From assembly GCF_026153355.1 (NCBI RefSeq), contig NZ_CP110636.1, positions 2,046,001 through 2,110,000 of the forward strand: a DNA stretch of 64,000 nucleotides. Direction: 5' to 3'. Made by a program: the position numbers and the translations under genes. The notes below the pieces were generated by a model that saw only the letters and a list, made by a program, of their open reading frames with translations, did no database searches and was not told the origin of the DNA. Shown one piece after another: positions 16,765 to 26,005 of this stretch. This DNA is from Streptomyces endophytica (GTDB lineage Bacteria > Actinomycetota > Actinomycetes > Streptomycetales > Streptomycetaceae). Positions within the stretch are counted from its first letter, which is position 1. The number at the start of each line of letters is the position of its first letter.

Positions 16765-18591
16765 TTAGAACGCGGCCTCGTCGAGCTCCATCAGCGACTG
16801 GTCGACCGACTCGGCCAGGCCGCGCTCGACGGAGACGCCCGGCAGGATGTTGTGCGCGAAGAACTTCGCCGCGGCGATCTTGCCGGTGTAGAACGGCTTG
16901 TCCTTCGCCGAGGCGCCGGCCAGCTTCTCCGCGGCGACCGCCGCGCCCTTGAGGAGGAGGTAGCCGACGACGACGTCACCGGAGGCCATCAGCAGGCGGG
17001 TGGTGTTGAGCCCGACCTTGTAGATGGACTTGACGTCCTGCTCGGTCGCGGCGAGGTCGGTCAGCATGGCGCCGACGATCGCCTCCAGGTCGGCGGCGGC
17101 CTTGGCCAGCTCGCCGCGGGCCTGCGCCAGCTCCTCGCCACCGGTGTTGTCGGCGAGGAACTTCTTGATCTCCTCGGACAGCACGGTCAGCGCCTGGCCC
17201 TGGTCCCGGACGATCTTCCGGAAGAAGAAGTCCTGGCCCTGGATCGCGGTGGTGCCCTCGTAGAGGGTGTCGATCTTGGCGTCGCGGATGTACTGCTCGA
17301 TCGGGTACTCCTGGAGGTACCCGGAGCCACCGAAGGTCTGCAGCGACTGCGCCAGCTGCTCGTAGGACTTCTCCGAGCCGTAGCCCTTGACGATCGGCAG
17401 CAGCAGGTCGTTGAGGCGGTTGGCGGCGCTGGCGTCCTCGCCCGCGGCCTCCTTGGCGATGATCTCGTCCTGGACCGTGGCGGTGTAGAGCACCAGGGCG
17501 CGCATGCCCTCGGCGTACGCCTTCTGCGTCATCAGCGAGCGGCGCACGTCGGGGTGGTGGGTGATGGTGACGCGCGGCGCGGCCTTGTCGGTGAAGGCCG
17601 CCAGGTCGGGACCCTGCACGCGCTCCTTGGCGTACTCCAGGGCGTTGAGGTAGCCGGTGGAGAGCGTGGCGATGGCCTTCGTGCCGACCATCATCCGGGC
17701 GAACTCGATGATCTTGAACATCTGGCGGATGCCGTCGTGCTTCTCGCCGAGCAGCCAGCCCTTGGCGGGGTGGTTGGCGCCGAACGTCATCTCGCAGGTG
17801 TTGGAGGCCTTCAGGCCCATCTTGTGCTCGACGTTCGTGGCGTAGACGCCGTTGCGCTCGCCCAGCTCGCCGGTCTCCCAGTCGAAGTCGTACTTCGGCA
17901 CGATGAACAGCGACAGGCCCTTGGTGCCCGGGCCGTGGCCCTCGGGGCGGGCGAGGACGAAGTGCACGATGTTCTCGGACATGTCGTGCTCACCGGAGGT
18001 GATGAAGCGCTTGACGCCCTCGATGTGCCAGGAGCCGTCCTCCTGCTGGGTGGCCTTGGTGCGGCCGGCGCCGACGTCCGAACCGGCGTCCGGCTCGGTC
18101 AGCACCATCGTGGAGCCCCACTGCTTCTCGACCATCAGCTGGGCGATGCGGTGCTGCTCCTCGGTGCCCTCGTCGTGCAGGACGCCGGCGAAGGCGGGGC
18201 CGGAGGCGTACATCCAGACGGCCGGGTTGGCGCCCAGGATGGTCTCGGCGAAGCCCCACAGCAGGGAGCGCGGCGCGGTGGTGCCGCCGATCTCCTCCGG
18301 GATGCCCAGCCGCCACCACTCGGCGTCCATGTACGCCTGGTAGCTCTTCTTGAACGTGTCGGGGACCGGCGCGGTGTTGGTGTCCGGGTCGAAGACCGGG
18401 GGGTTGCGGTCCGTGTCGGCGAACGACTCGGCGAGCTCGTTCTCCGACAGTCGGGCTATCTCGGACAGCACGCTCTTGGCGGTGTCGACATCCATCTCCG
18501 CGAAGGGTCCGGTGCCGTACACGCTGTCACGGCCCAGCACCTCGAAGAGGTTGAACTCGATGTCGCGGAGATTCGACTTGTAGTGGCCCAT
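16765..18591 (-). CDS. Acyl-CoA dehydrogenase (long, ~600-residue class)
   Basis: A 608-residue flavoprotein of fatty-acid beta-oxidation. Domains in order: an extra N-terminal segment ([20 protein letters not shown]), helical N-terminal domain, beta middle domain with [15 protein letters not shown] (FAD/substrate loop), C-terminal helical domain ([20 protein letters not shown], with the Glu region of the active site), and a further C-terminal helical extension found in the longer bacterial class. It oxidises acyl-CoA at C2-C3, passing electrons to ETF. The ATG at 18591 is the family start; an upstream in-frame ATG at 18648 is unlikely. Palindromes upstream may bind a TetR/FadR-type regulator. 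Confidence 0.93.
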   Translation of the reverse strand: MGHYKSNLRDIEFNLFEVLGRDSVYGTGPFAEMDVDTAKSVLSEIARLSENELAESFADTDRNPPVFDPDTNTAPVPDTFKKSYQAYMDAEWWRLGIPEEIGGTTAPRSLLWGFAETILGANPAVWMYASGPAFAGVLHDEGTEEQHRIAQLMVEKQWGSTMVLTEPDAGSDVGAGRTKATQQEDGSWHIEGVKRFITSGEHDMSENIVHFVLARPEGHGPGTKGLSLFIVPKYDFDWETGELGERNGVYATNVEHKMGLKASNTCEMTFGANHPAKGWLLGEKHDGIRQMFKIIEFARMMVGTKAIATLSTGYLNALEYAKERVQGPDLAAFTDKAAPRVTITHHPDVRRSLMTQKAYAEGMRALVLYTATVQDEIIAKEAAGEDASAANRLNDLLLPIVKGYGSEKSYEQLAQSLQTFGGSGYLQEYPIEQYIRDAKIDTLYEGTTAIQGQDFFFRKIVRDQGQALTVLSEEIKKFLADNTGGEELAQARGELAKAAADLEAIVGAMLTDLAATEQDVKSIYKVGLNTTRLLMASGDVVVGYLLLKGAAVAAEKLAGASAKDKPFYTGKIAAAKFFAHNILPGVSVERGLAESVDQSLMELDEAAF

Positions 18592-18662
18592 GGGTACGGC
18601 TCCGTAAGGGTTCGGGAGAGGACCCCAAGGCTGGGACCTCAGACGCAATACCGGCTAGTAGC

Positions 18663-18685
18663 TAGCATGATGCTACCCGCGGGTA
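18663..18685. promoter_or_regulatory. Candidate operator: two overlapping palindromes
   Basis: TAGCATGATGCTA (18663-18675) overlaps the perfect palindrome TACCCGCGGGTA (18674-18685), 72-94 bp upstream of the acyl-CoA dehydrogenase start and 75-97 bp upstream of the divergent SseB-like gene. Such dyads in front of beta-oxidation genes typically bind TetR-family fatty-acid regulators; this is an inference from position and symmetry. Confidence 0.45.
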
Positions 18686-18759
18686 ATAAGAATCAACCCC
18701 TTCCGCCCATCTGTGACGAGCGTCCCCCGGTGCCGCGCCGACTCAGTAGGCTGAGGCGC

Positions 18760-19233
18760 ATGTACGGCTACGACCAGAACGCGGGTGCCGGGCAGCAGTA
18801 CGGCGCGCCTCCGCCACCGCCGCAGCAGCCGGCCCCCGGGGGCTACGGCGAACAGCCGCTCTACCCCGAGCCGTCCCCGCCCTCGCTCGCCGACGCGGTG
18901 CGCGCCTTCACGACCGGCTCGATGTCGGCCGAGGACTTCCAGGGCATCTTCTCGACGTCCAAGGTGTACTGCCCGCGCGGTGACAACCCCGGCTTCCTGG
19001 CGCTGCACAACACCCAGCAGCCGGTGATCCCGATGTTCACCTCGCTCAAGGAGCTGCGGCGGTACGCGGGCAAGGAGTCCAAGTACTTCGTGATCACCGG
19101 CGCCGAGGTGCTCGACCTGTTGCCGACCGGCTACGGCTTCGTCCTCGACATGGAGGGCGACCACCGGATGGTCTTCGACGCCAAGGCCGTGGAGCAGATG
19201 GTCGACTTCGCGATGCGGCGGATGTACGGCTGA
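18760..19233 (+). CDS. SseB-family protein
   Basis: A 157-residue protein. The first ~45 residues are Pro/Gln/Gly/Tyr-rich (including YGAPPPPPQQPAPGGYG) and probably disordered. Residues ~48-155 are an SseB N-terminal domain (LADAVRAFTTGSMSAEDFQ, PVIPMFTSLKELRRYAG, DLLPTGYGFVLD). The ATG at 18760 follows a GCTGAGGCGC stretch with a weak ribosome site. The family occurs in type III secretion regulators, but in streptomycetes it is of unknown function and often paired with ESX-like genes; no such partner is here. Confidence 0.85.
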   Translation: MYGYDQNAGAGQQYGAPPPPPQQPAPGGYGEQPLYPEPSPPSLADAVRAFTTGSMSAEDFQGIFSTSKVYCPRGDNPGFLALHNTQQPVIPMFTSLKELRRYAGKESKYFVITGAEVLDLLPTGYGFVLDMEGDHRMVFDAKAVEQMVDFAMRRMYG

Positions 19234-19274
19234 GCGTCCCCCGGGGACCGCAGGCGACCGCCCCGGCTTCCTGA

Positions 19275-19304
19275 ACGGCCGGCCGACATTGCTCGGCCGG
19301 CCGT
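19275..19304 (+). terminator. Hairpin after the SseB-family gene
   Basis: ACGGCCGGCCGA (19275-19286) pairs perfectly with 19293-19304 across a 6-base loop, followed by a pyrimidine-rich CTGCTTTGCTCC. It is 40 bp beyond the stop. Confidence 0.8.
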
Positions 19305-19407
19305 CTGCTTTGCTCCTGTGACCTGCAAAAACGCGGGCGGGAATGCAGCGTGCCTTGCGGGTTGTTCAGCATTCAACTAAGTTTGGTGAGCGACCGAGGA
19401 GGCCGTC

Positions 19408-20361
19408 ATGCCCGCTGTGACCGTAGAGAACCCGCTGACCCTGCCCCGTGTGGCGGCACCCGCCGCGGCGCAGGCCCGTCCCGTGCTGGGCGTCGCCACC
19501 GCGCCGAGCGGATTCGAAGGCGAAGGCTTCCCGGTGCGCCGGGCCTTCGCCGGCATCGACTACAAGCACCTCGACCCGTTCATCATGATGGATCAGATGG
19601 GCGAGGTGGAGTACGCGCCCGGAGAGCCCAAGGGCACGCCCTGGCACCCGCACCGCGGCTTCGAGACCGTCACGTACCTGATCGACGGCACGTTCGTGCA
19701 CCGTGACTCGCACGGCGGCGGCGGGGTCATCAACGGCGGTGACACGCAGTGGATGACGGCGGGCTCCGGCCTGCTGCACATCGAGGCGCCGCCGGAGTCG
19801 CTGGTCATGTCCGGCGGTCTCTTCCACGGCCTCCAGCTGTGGGTCAACCTGCCGAAGAGCGACAAGATGATGGCCCCCCGCTACCAGGACATCGGCGGCG
19901 GCCAGGTCAAGCTGCTGACCTCCGCCGACGGCGGGGCGTTGCTGCGCCTGATCGCCGGTGACATCGACGGCCACCACGGGCCGGGCGTCACGCACACGCC
20001 GATCACGATGATGCATGTGACGGTGAATCCCGGCGCCGAGCTGACCCTCCCCTGGCGCAAGGATTTCAACGCCCTCGCCTACGCCCTGGCCGGACGCGGC
20101 ACCGCCGGCGCGGACGGGCGCCCGTTCCGTATGGGCCAGGCGGTGGTGTTCGGGGCCGGCGACTCGCTCACGATCCGGGCCGACGAGACCCAGGAGTCGC
20201 GCAGCCCGAACTTCGAGGTGGTGCTGCTGGGCGGGCTGCCGATCCGCGAGCCGATGATGCACTACGGCCCGTTCGTGATGAACACCCACGCCGAACTGGC
20301 CCAGGCCTTCGAGGACTTCCAGGCCGGCCGGCTCGGGACGATCCCCGCCGGGGAGCACTGA
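19408..20361 (+). CDS. Pirin-family protein
   Basis: A 317-residue bicupin. The N-terminal cupin keeps the pirin metal site: PWHPHRGFETVTYLIDGTF (two His), HRDSHGG, and GSGLLHIEAPPE (His/Glu). The C-terminal pirin domain (residues ~190-310) is complete (NALAYALAGRGTAG, GDSLTIRADE). Pirins act as quercetinase-like dioxygenases or transcription cofactors; in Streptomyces one regulates beta-oxidation through an acyl-CoA dehydrogenase, which is suggestive given the dehydrogenase nearby, but this copy's role is not shown. A GAGGAGG ribosome site lies before the ATG. It ends at a hairpin made of two parS sites. Confidence 0.92.
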   Translation: MPAVTVENPLTLPRVAAPAAAQARPVLGVATAPSGFEGEGFPVRRAFAGIDYKHLDPFIMMDQMGEVEYAPGEPKGTPWHPHRGFETVTYLIDGTFVHRDSHGGGGVINGGDTQWMTAGSGLLHIEAPPESLVMSGGLFHGLQLWVNLPKSDKMMAPRYQDIGGGQVKLLTSADGGALLRLIAGDIDGHHGPGVTHTPITMMHVTVNPGAELTLPWRKDFNALAYALAGRGTAGADGRPFRMGQAVVFGAGDSLTIRADETQESRSPNFEVVLLGGLPIREPMMHYGPFVMNTHAELAQAFEDFQAGRLGTIPAGEH

Positions 20362-20386
20362 CCCGGCGTCGGACGTCGTGACAAGG

Positions 20387-20431
20387 GGCGGTGTTTCACG
20401 TGAAACGAGGTGTTTCACGTGAAACACCGCC
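20387..20431. terminator. Terminator-like hairpin built from two parS sites
   Basis: Perfect parS sites at 20393-20406 and 20412-20425 are 19 bp apart and each is flanked by GGCGGT or its complement, so 20387-20406 pairs perfectly with 20412-20431: a 20-bp stem with a 5-base loop. It lies 26 bp after the pirin stop. It can serve both as a ParB-binding pair and as a rho-independent-type terminator for the pirin gene. Confidence 0.85.
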
Positions 20432-20485
20432 TCCGGCGCGTTCCCCCGCCCGTTTCCGGAGCGTGCGCCATGGTGGACTGTCCGG

Positions 20486-21643
20486 GTGCGAAACGATGCG
20501 GATCATGACCGGAGCGGCCCCGGCCCCGAACGGCCGCTGACGGAGAAGCCGTTGCTGCCGGTCGAGGCCCGCCGTGCCGCGGCCTGGTGCGCGGTGGCGC
20601 TGCTGATCGCGGCCGTGCTGGCCGTCGGCGTATGGCTGTGCGTCTTCCTGAGTGCGGCGGTCACGCCCGTGCTGCTGGCGCTGCTCGGCAGTGCGCTGCT
20701 CGGGCCGCTCTACCGGCGGCTGGTGGCGATGCGGCTCAACCGCTCGCTGGCGGCCGGGCTGACCTGCGCCGTCCTGCTGGTGGTGGTCGGCGGCGCCGGA
20801 TACGTCGTCGTCAGCGCGCTGGTGGACACCGGGGACCAGATCATCGCCTCGCTCAAGGACGCCGGCCAGGGCCTCTCCAAGAACTTCGGTGTGGCCGGTG
20901 CGTCGCTCGGCGACCTGGCCTCCAACGCCAAGAGTCTGGTCGCCAGGTTCGGCGGCGAGGCGGCCTCCGGGCTGCTGGCCGGGGTCAGCGTCGTCGGCCA
21001 GTTCATCGCCGCCGCGGTCCTCGCCCTGCTGCTGACGTTCTTCTTCCTCCGCGACGCGGACAAGGCCGTCCGCGCGCTGCACGACTGGGCGCCCGGCAAT
21101 TCGGGCCCCCAGCTCGAACGGATGGCCCGCCGCGGCTTCCAGGCCATACAGGGCTTCATGCGCGGCACCACCTTCATCGCGCTGATCGACGCCCTCTGCA
21201 TCACCGTCGGCCTGCTGATCCTCAAGGTGCCGGGTGCCCCGGGCCTGGGCGCACTGGTCTTCGTCGGCGCGTACATCCCCTACCTCGGCGCCTTCATCTC
21301 CGGCGCGGTGGCGATCCTGGTCGCGTTCGCCGACCGGGGCTTCGTGATCGCGCTGTGGGCGCTCGGCGTCGTCCTCGCCGTCCAGGTGCTGGAGGGCCAC
21401 GTCCTGCAGCCGATGATCCAGAGCCGTACGGTCCAGATGCACCCGGCGACGGTGATGCTGGCGATCACGGCCGGCGCGAGCGTGGCCGGCATCCTCGGCA
21501 TGCTGCTGTCCGTCCCGCTGACCGCCGCGGTCTCCGGCGTCCTGCACGAACTGCGCAAGCACTACGCGGCGGGTTCGGACTCCGGCTCGGGCTCCGCCAG
21601 CTCCGGCGACACCGGGCCCAGCGCGTCCCCCGCGTCCTCGTAG
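20486..21643 (+). CDS. AI-2E family transporter (putative permease)
   Basis: A 385-residue membrane protein with about eight helices and the family central region: a long helix after VAMRLNRSLAAGLTCAVLL, a periplasmic amphipathic part (residues ~105-170), then FFLRDADKAV, IPYLGAFISGAVAILVA and GHVLQPMIQSRTV. The family includes autoinducer-2 exporters and Na/H antiporters; the substrate here is unknown. The GTG at 20486 is used. The last 82 bases overlap, in antisense, the 3' end of the SpoIIE-type phosphatase gene, and the Ser/Gly/Ala-rich tail is encoded there. Confidence 0.9.
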   Translation: MRNDADHDRSGPGPERPLTEKPLLPVEARRAAAWCAVALLIAAVLAVGVWLCVFLSAAVTPVLLALLGSALLGPLYRRLVAMRLNRSLAAGLTCAVLLVVVGGAGYVVVSALVDTGDQIIASLKDAGQGLSKNFGVAGASLGDLASNAKSLVARFGGEAASGLLAGVSVVGQFIAAAVLALLLTFFFLRDADKAVRALHDWAPGNSGPQLERMARRGFQAIQGFMRGTTFIALIDALCITVGLLILKVPGAPGLGALVFVGAYIPYLGAFISGAVAILVAFADRGFVIALWALGVVLAVQVLEGHVLQPMIQSRTVQMHPATVMLAITAGASVAGILGMLLSVPLTAAVSGVLHELRKHYAAGSDSGSGSASSGDTGPSASPASS

Positions 21644-23736
21644 AGCTCGAACCACGTCGACTTGCCGTCCCCGCGCGGATCCACGCCCCACGCCCCGGCC
21701 AGCAGCTCCAGCAACACCAACCCCCGTCCCGAGGAGGCCAGTTCGCCCGGGCTACGGCGGTGCGGCAGCTCGTCGCTGCTGTCGGAGACGTCGACCCGGA
21801 CCCGGCGGGCGCCCCGCTCCCCGGAGATCTCGGCGACCAGCAGCGCGTCCCCGTCGGTGTGCAGCAGGACGTTGGTGACCATTTCGGAGACCATCAGCAC
21901 CGCCGAGTCGACCTGGTCCGGGTCGGCCCAGTCGTGCAGCACCTCGCGGACCTGCCGGCGCGCCTCGGCTATCCGCTGCGGTTCGGCCTGGGCCACGGAG
22001 AGCGCGGTGCGCCGTACGGGCTGCTGCGCCAGCAGTCCTCCGGTGCCGACACCGCAGCTGCCGCCCTCACGGGACAGCAGCAGAAGGGCGATGTCGTCCT
22101 CGCGGCGGTCCACCAGCGGCCCGGTGGTGTGGTGCGAGGGGGGTCCGTGCACGGCCTGGACCAGGGCGTCGGCCAGCCGCTCCAGATCCCCGTCGTCGGC
22201 GCCGACCTCGTGCGACTCGATGATGCCGCGCAGCCGCGACCACCCGGTCTCCAGGTCGTGCCCGCCGGTCTCGATCAGCCCGTCGGTGCAGACCATCATC
22301 GTCTCGCCGGGCTCCAGGACGAGCCGGGTGGTGGGGTAGTCGGTGTCCGGGACGATGCCCAGCGGCAGCCCGCCCGCGGTCGGCCGGATCAGCATCGTTC
22401 CGTCGCACAGCCGGATCGCCGGGTCGGGGTGACCGGCCCGGGCGATGTCCAGCAGCCCGGTCGACGGGTCCACCTCGATGTACAGACAGGTGGCGAACCG
22501 CTGGTCCTCGCCGTGCCCGCGGAACTCCGTGGCATTGATCCCGGCCAGGAACCGCGACGCCCGCGAGAGCACCGCGTCCGGGTGGTGCCCCTCGGACGCA
22601 TAGGCCCGCAGCGCGATCCGCAGCTGCCCCATCAGGCCCGCGGCCCGTACGTCATGGCCCTGCACGTCCCCGATGACCAGCGCGATCCGGCCCGACGGCA
22701 GCGGGATCATGTCGTACCAGTCGCCGCCCACCTCCAGGCCCCCGCCGGTCGGGACGTAGCGCGCCGCGACCGTCATCCCCGGGATGTCCGGCTGCACCGT
22801 CGGCCGCATGCTGCGCTGCAGCCCCAGCGCCAGCTCCTGTTGCTCTTCCTGCATCCCGGCCCTGGCCAGCGCCTGCGCCAGCATCCGGGCGACGGTGGTC
22901 AGCACCGAGCGTTCGTCGGGCGTGAAGGCGACCGGCTCGGCGAACCCCGCCATCCAGGCACCGATCGTCCGACCCGCGTTGACCAGCGGCAGGAACGCCC
23001 AGGACGTCCGGCCGAAGCGGGCGGCCAGCGGCCAGGTGGCCGGGTAGCGGCCGCGGTACTCCTCGGGCGTGGGCAGATAGATGGCCCGGCCGGTGCGGAT
23101 CACCTCCGCGGCCGGGTACTCCGTCTCCAGCGGCATGTCGAGGAAGGGCTGCTCGTCGCCGGGCCGGTGCCCGTGGTGGCCGATGACCGACACCCGGTCG
23201 CCCTCGATCCCGAAGACCGCGAGGCCGTCCGGCATGAAACCGGGCATCGACAGCCCGGCGGCCACCCGCAGCACCTCGGCGGTGGACCGGGCCTCGGCCA
23301 GCGCCCGCCCCGCGTCCAGCAGGAAGGCCTCGCGCGAGCGGCGCCAGTCGCCGGTGATCGGGGTGTGTGCGGCGGAGGTGCCGGGCAGCGGCTCGGGCAC
23401 CTCCTGGAGGGTGCCGACCAGCTCGAAGTCACCGTCGACCATGCGGGGCCGGGAACGGGTGCGGACCAGCCGCAGCACCCGCCCCTGCTCGTCGACGACC
23501 CGCAGCCGGGCCTCGGCCAGCGTCTCCTCGGCGACCGCGAGCTGCACGATGCCGTTGATCTCGGCGAAGTCGACGGGATGAAAACGGGAACGCACCGCCG
23601 CCTCGGTCAGCTCCACCGGCTCGGCCGGCAACCCGAGCAGCCGGGCCGCCTCGGCATCGAGGCTCACCCGTCCCGTGGCGTTGTCCCAGTGCCAGAGGCC
23701 GGTCGCGATGGCAGCCAGGAGGTCCTTGGTGCGCAT
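21562..23736 (-). CDS. SpoIIE-type PP2C phosphatase with PAS, GAF and RsbW-like kinase domains
   Basis: A 724-residue signalling protein: PAS (residues ~10-115, GLWHWDNATGRVSLDAEAARLLG), GAF (~140-300), SpoIIE PP2C phosphatase (~315-545; GGDWYDMIPL, GRIALVIGDVQGHD with metal-binding Asp, TDGLIETGG) and a C-terminal HATPase_c anti-sigma-factor kinase domain (~575-705; MVSEMVTNVLLHTDG, SSGRGLVLLELLAGAWG). Such proteins dephosphorylate anti-anti-sigma factors and control stress or developmental sigma factors, tuned by PAS/GAF ligands. Streptomycetes have many; the partner antagonist is not in the window. Its 3' end overlaps the AI-2E gene by 82 bp. Confidence 0.93.
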   Translation of the reverse strand: MRTKDLLAAIATGLWHWDNATGRVSLDAEAARLLGLPAEPVELTEAAVRSRFHPVDFAEINGIVQLAVAEETLAEARLRVVDEQGRVLRLVRTRSRPRMVDGDFELVGTLQEVPEPLPGTSAAHTPITGDWRRSREAFLLDAGRALAEARSTAEVLRVAAGLSMPGFMPDGLAVFGIEGDRVSVIGHHGHRPGDEQPFLDMPLETEYPAAEVIRTGRAIYLPTPEEYRGRYPATWPLAARFGRTSWAFLPLVNAGRTIGAWMAGFAEPVAFTPDERSVLTTVARMLAQALARAGMQEEQQELALGLQRSMRPTVQPDIPGMTVAARYVPTGGGLEVGGDWYDMIPLPSGRIALVIGDVQGHDVRAAGLMGQLRIALRAYASEGHHPDAVLSRASRFLAGINATEFRGHGEDQRFATCLYIEVDPSTGLLDIARAGHPDPAIRLCDGTMLIRPTAGGLPLGIVPDTDYPTTRLVLEPGETMMVCTDGLIETGGHDLETGWSRLRGIIESHEVGADDGDLERLADALVQAVHGPPSHHTTGPLVDRREDDIALLLLSREGGSCGVGTGGLLAQQPVRRTALSVAQAEPQRIAEARRQVREVLHDWADPDQVDSAVLMVSEMVTNVLLHTDGDALLVAEISGERGARRVRVDVSDSSDELPHRRSPGELASSGRGLVLLELLAGAWGVDPRGDGKSTWFELYEDAGDALGPVSPELAEPEPESEPAA

Positions 23737-24046
23737 TGCCTCACTTTAGGGGCGTTTGCCGGAGGTCGACCAGAGAACGGATGTGACCCTCGTCCCAGTC
23801 ACCCGCTCCCGGTGCACCCCGGTGATCGCGCCGGAATCGTGCCGGGAACCCGCCGGGAACCGCTGATGCGTATATGTCAACGAAGTGCCGGGGCCGGGGC
23901 GGTAACCTGGAGCGGTTATGTCAATCCTGGGGTGGCCTTTCGGGTGATCCACGGGGAGAGCGGCCGGGCGTCCGCACCGGATCCCGACCCCCCGCCCCCC
24001 TCCCGACAACTCCTCACCTCGACACTCGCGACGACTTGGATGAGCG
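23737..24046. other. Divergent promoter region of the phosphatase gene and aspS
   Basis: A 310-bp gap between diverging starts. It contains no long frame with coding character in either direction and no strong hairpin. A TAACCT at 23903-23908 could be a -10 box for aspS, and the locally AT-richer TGCGTATATGTCAACG near 23867 is another candidate, but neither has a convincing -35 partner. Confidence 0.35.
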
Positions 24047-25810
24047 ATGCACCGGTACCGGTCCCATAACTGCGGCGAGCTCCGAGCCGCGGACGTCGAC
24101 ACCGACGTACGCCTCAGTGGCTGGCTGCACAATCGACGTGACCTGGGCGGCATCCTCTTCATCGATCTGCGCGACCACTACGGTCTCGTCCAGCTCGTGG
24201 CCCGCCCCGGCACCCCCGGCGCCGAGGCGCTGGACAAGCTGACGAAGGAGACGGTCGTCCGCGTCGACGGCAAGGTCGTCTCGCGCGGCGCCGAGAACGT
24301 CAACCCGGAGCTGCCCACCGGCGAGATCGAGATCGAGGTCACCGAGGTCGAGGTCCTGGGCGCGGCCCAGCAGATCCCGTTCACGATCAACACGGACGAC
24401 GGCGTCAACGAGGAGAAGCGCCTGGAGTACCGCTTCCTCGACCTGCGTCGCGAGCGGATGCACCGCAACATCATGCTGCGCTCGGCGGTCATCGCGTCCA
24501 TCCGCCAGAAGATGACCGCCCTCGGCTTCAACGAGATGGCGACGCCGATCCTCAGCGCCACCTCCCCGGAGGGCGCCCGCGACTTCGTCGTGCCGTCCCG
24601 CCTGCACCCGGGCAAGTTCTACGCGCTGCCGCAGGCCCCGCAGCAGTTCAAGCAGCTGCTGATGATCTCGGGCTTCGACCGGTACTTCCAGATCGCCCCG
24701 TGCTTCCGCGACGAGGACGCCCGCGCCGACCGCTCGCCGGGCGAGTTCTACCAGCTCGACATCGAGATGTCCTTCGTCGAGCAGGAGGACGTCTTCCAGC
24801 CGGTCGAGAAGCTGATGACCGAGCTGTTCGAGGAGTTCGGCGGCGGCCGCCACGTCACCTCGCCGTTCCTGCGCATCCCGTTCCGCGAGGCGATGCTGAA
24901 GTACGGCTCCGACAAGCCGGACCTGCGTGCCCAGCTGGAGCTCGTCGACATCACCGACGTCTTCGAGGGCTCGGAGTTCAAGGCGTTCGCGGGCAAGCAC
25001 GTCCGTGCGCTGCCGGTGCCGGCCGTGCAGGACCAGCCGCGCAAGTTCTTCGACCAGCTCGGCGACTACGCGGTCCAGCAGGGCGCCAAGGGCCTGGCCT
25101 GGGTGCGCGTCGGCGAGGACGGCTCCCTGTCCGGCCCGATCGCCAAGTTCCTCACCGAGGAGAACGTCAAGGTCCTCACCGAGCGCCTCGGCCTGGAGGC
25201 CGGTCACGCGGTCTTCTTCGGCGCGGGCGAGTTCGACGAGGTCTCGAAGATCATGGGCGCGGTCCGCGTCGAGGCCGCCAAGCGCGCCGGCCACTTCGAG
25301 GAGAACGTCTTCCGCTTCTGCTGGATCGTCGACTTCCCGATGTACGAGCGGGACGAGGAGACCGGCAAGATCGACTTCTCCCACAACCCCTTCTCGATGC
25401 CCCAGGGCGGCATGAAGGACCTGGAGGAGAAGGACCCGCTGGACATCCTGGGCTGGCAGTACGACATCGTCTGCAACGGCGTCGAGCTGTCCTCCGGCGC
25501 GATCCGTAACCACGAGCCGGACATCATGATCAAGGCCTTCGAGATCGCCGGCTACGACCGTGAGACCGTCGAGGAGAAGTTCGCGGGCATGCTCCGCGCC
25601 TTCCGCTTCGGCGCCCCGCCGCACGGCGGTATCGCCCCCGGCGTCGACCGCATCGTCATGCTGCTCGCGGACGAGCCGAACATCCGGGAGACCATCGCGT
25701 TCCCGCTGAACGGCAACGCGCAGGACCTGATGATGGGCGCGCCCACCGAGCTGGAAGAGGCCCGGCTCAAGGAGCTCAGCCTCAACATCCGCAAGCCGCA
25801 GGTGAAGTAG
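24047..25810 (+). CDS. aspS: Aspartyl-tRNA synthetase
   Basis: A 587-residue class II synthetase charging tRNA(Asp). The N-terminal OB anticodon-binding domain (residues ~15-110; [20 protein letters not shown]) is followed by the catalytic core with motif 2 ([20 protein letters not shown], Arg/Glu contacting ATP), the bacterial GAD insertion (~285-420) and motif 3 ([16 protein letters not shown]). Length and domain order are normal for the bacterial type. It is essential and ends 42 bp before a parS-containing hairpin. Confidence 0.97.
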   Translation: MHRYRSHNCGELRAADVDTDVRLSGWLHNRRDLGGILFIDLRDHYGLVQLVARPGTPGAEALDKLTKETVVRVDGKVVSRGAENVNPELPTGEIEIEVTEVEVLGAAQQIPFTINTDDGVNEEKRLEYRFLDLRRERMHRNIMLRSAVIASIRQKMTALGFNEMATPILSATSPEGARDFVVPSRLHPGKFYALPQAPQQFKQLLMISGFDRYFQIAPCFRDEDARADRSPGEFYQLDIEMSFVEQEDVFQPVEKLMTELFEEFGGGRHVTSPFLRIPFREAMLKYGSDKPDLRAQLELVDITDVFEGSEFKAFAGKHVRALPVPAVQDQPRKFFDQLGDYAVQQGAKGLAWVRVGEDGSLSGPIAKFLTEENVKVLTERLGLEAGHAVFFGAGEFDEVSKIMGAVRVEAAKRAGHFEENVFRFCWIVDFPMYERDEETGKIDFSHNPFSMPQGGMKDLEEKDPLDILGWQYDIVCNGVELSSGAIRNHEPDIMIKAFEIAGYDRETVEEKFAGMLRAFRFGAPPHGGIAPGVDRIVMLLADEPNIRETIAFPLNGNAQDLMMGAPTELEEARLKELSLNIRKPQVK

Positions 25811-25851
25811 CCGCCACCGGCCGGGGCCGGAGCCGGCTCCCGCCGGGCCGC

Positions 25852-25897
25852 AGGGGCGGTGTTTCACGTCGTTCGTTTCACGTGAAACACCGCCCCT
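25852..25897. terminator. Terminator of aspS containing a parS site and a parS half-site
   Basis: 25852-25869 pairs perfectly with 25880-25897 (18 bp, 10-base loop). The left arm ends in the parS half GTTTCACGT (25861-25869); the right side contains one perfect parS at 25875-25888, which spans loop and stem. This looks like a two-parS hairpin whose left copy has been altered. It lies 42 bp after the aspS stop. Confidence 0.8.
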
Positions 25898-26005
25898 CGC
25901 CATGTCGCGACCCGGCGCCCCGGCCGTGCACCGCGCGCGGCGCCCTGTGCTCCAACCGCACCACACATGTGGCCGGGCGCACGCCACCCCCGCAGGGTGG
26001 TGCCC

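Noticed and set aside
20587..24069. A 1,160-codon open frame on the + strand across the AI-2E and SpoIIE regions.
   Set aside because: It runs in a shifted frame across recognisable genes on both strands. Long open antisense frames are expected in GC-rich DNA because stop codons are AT-rich. No domain is visible.
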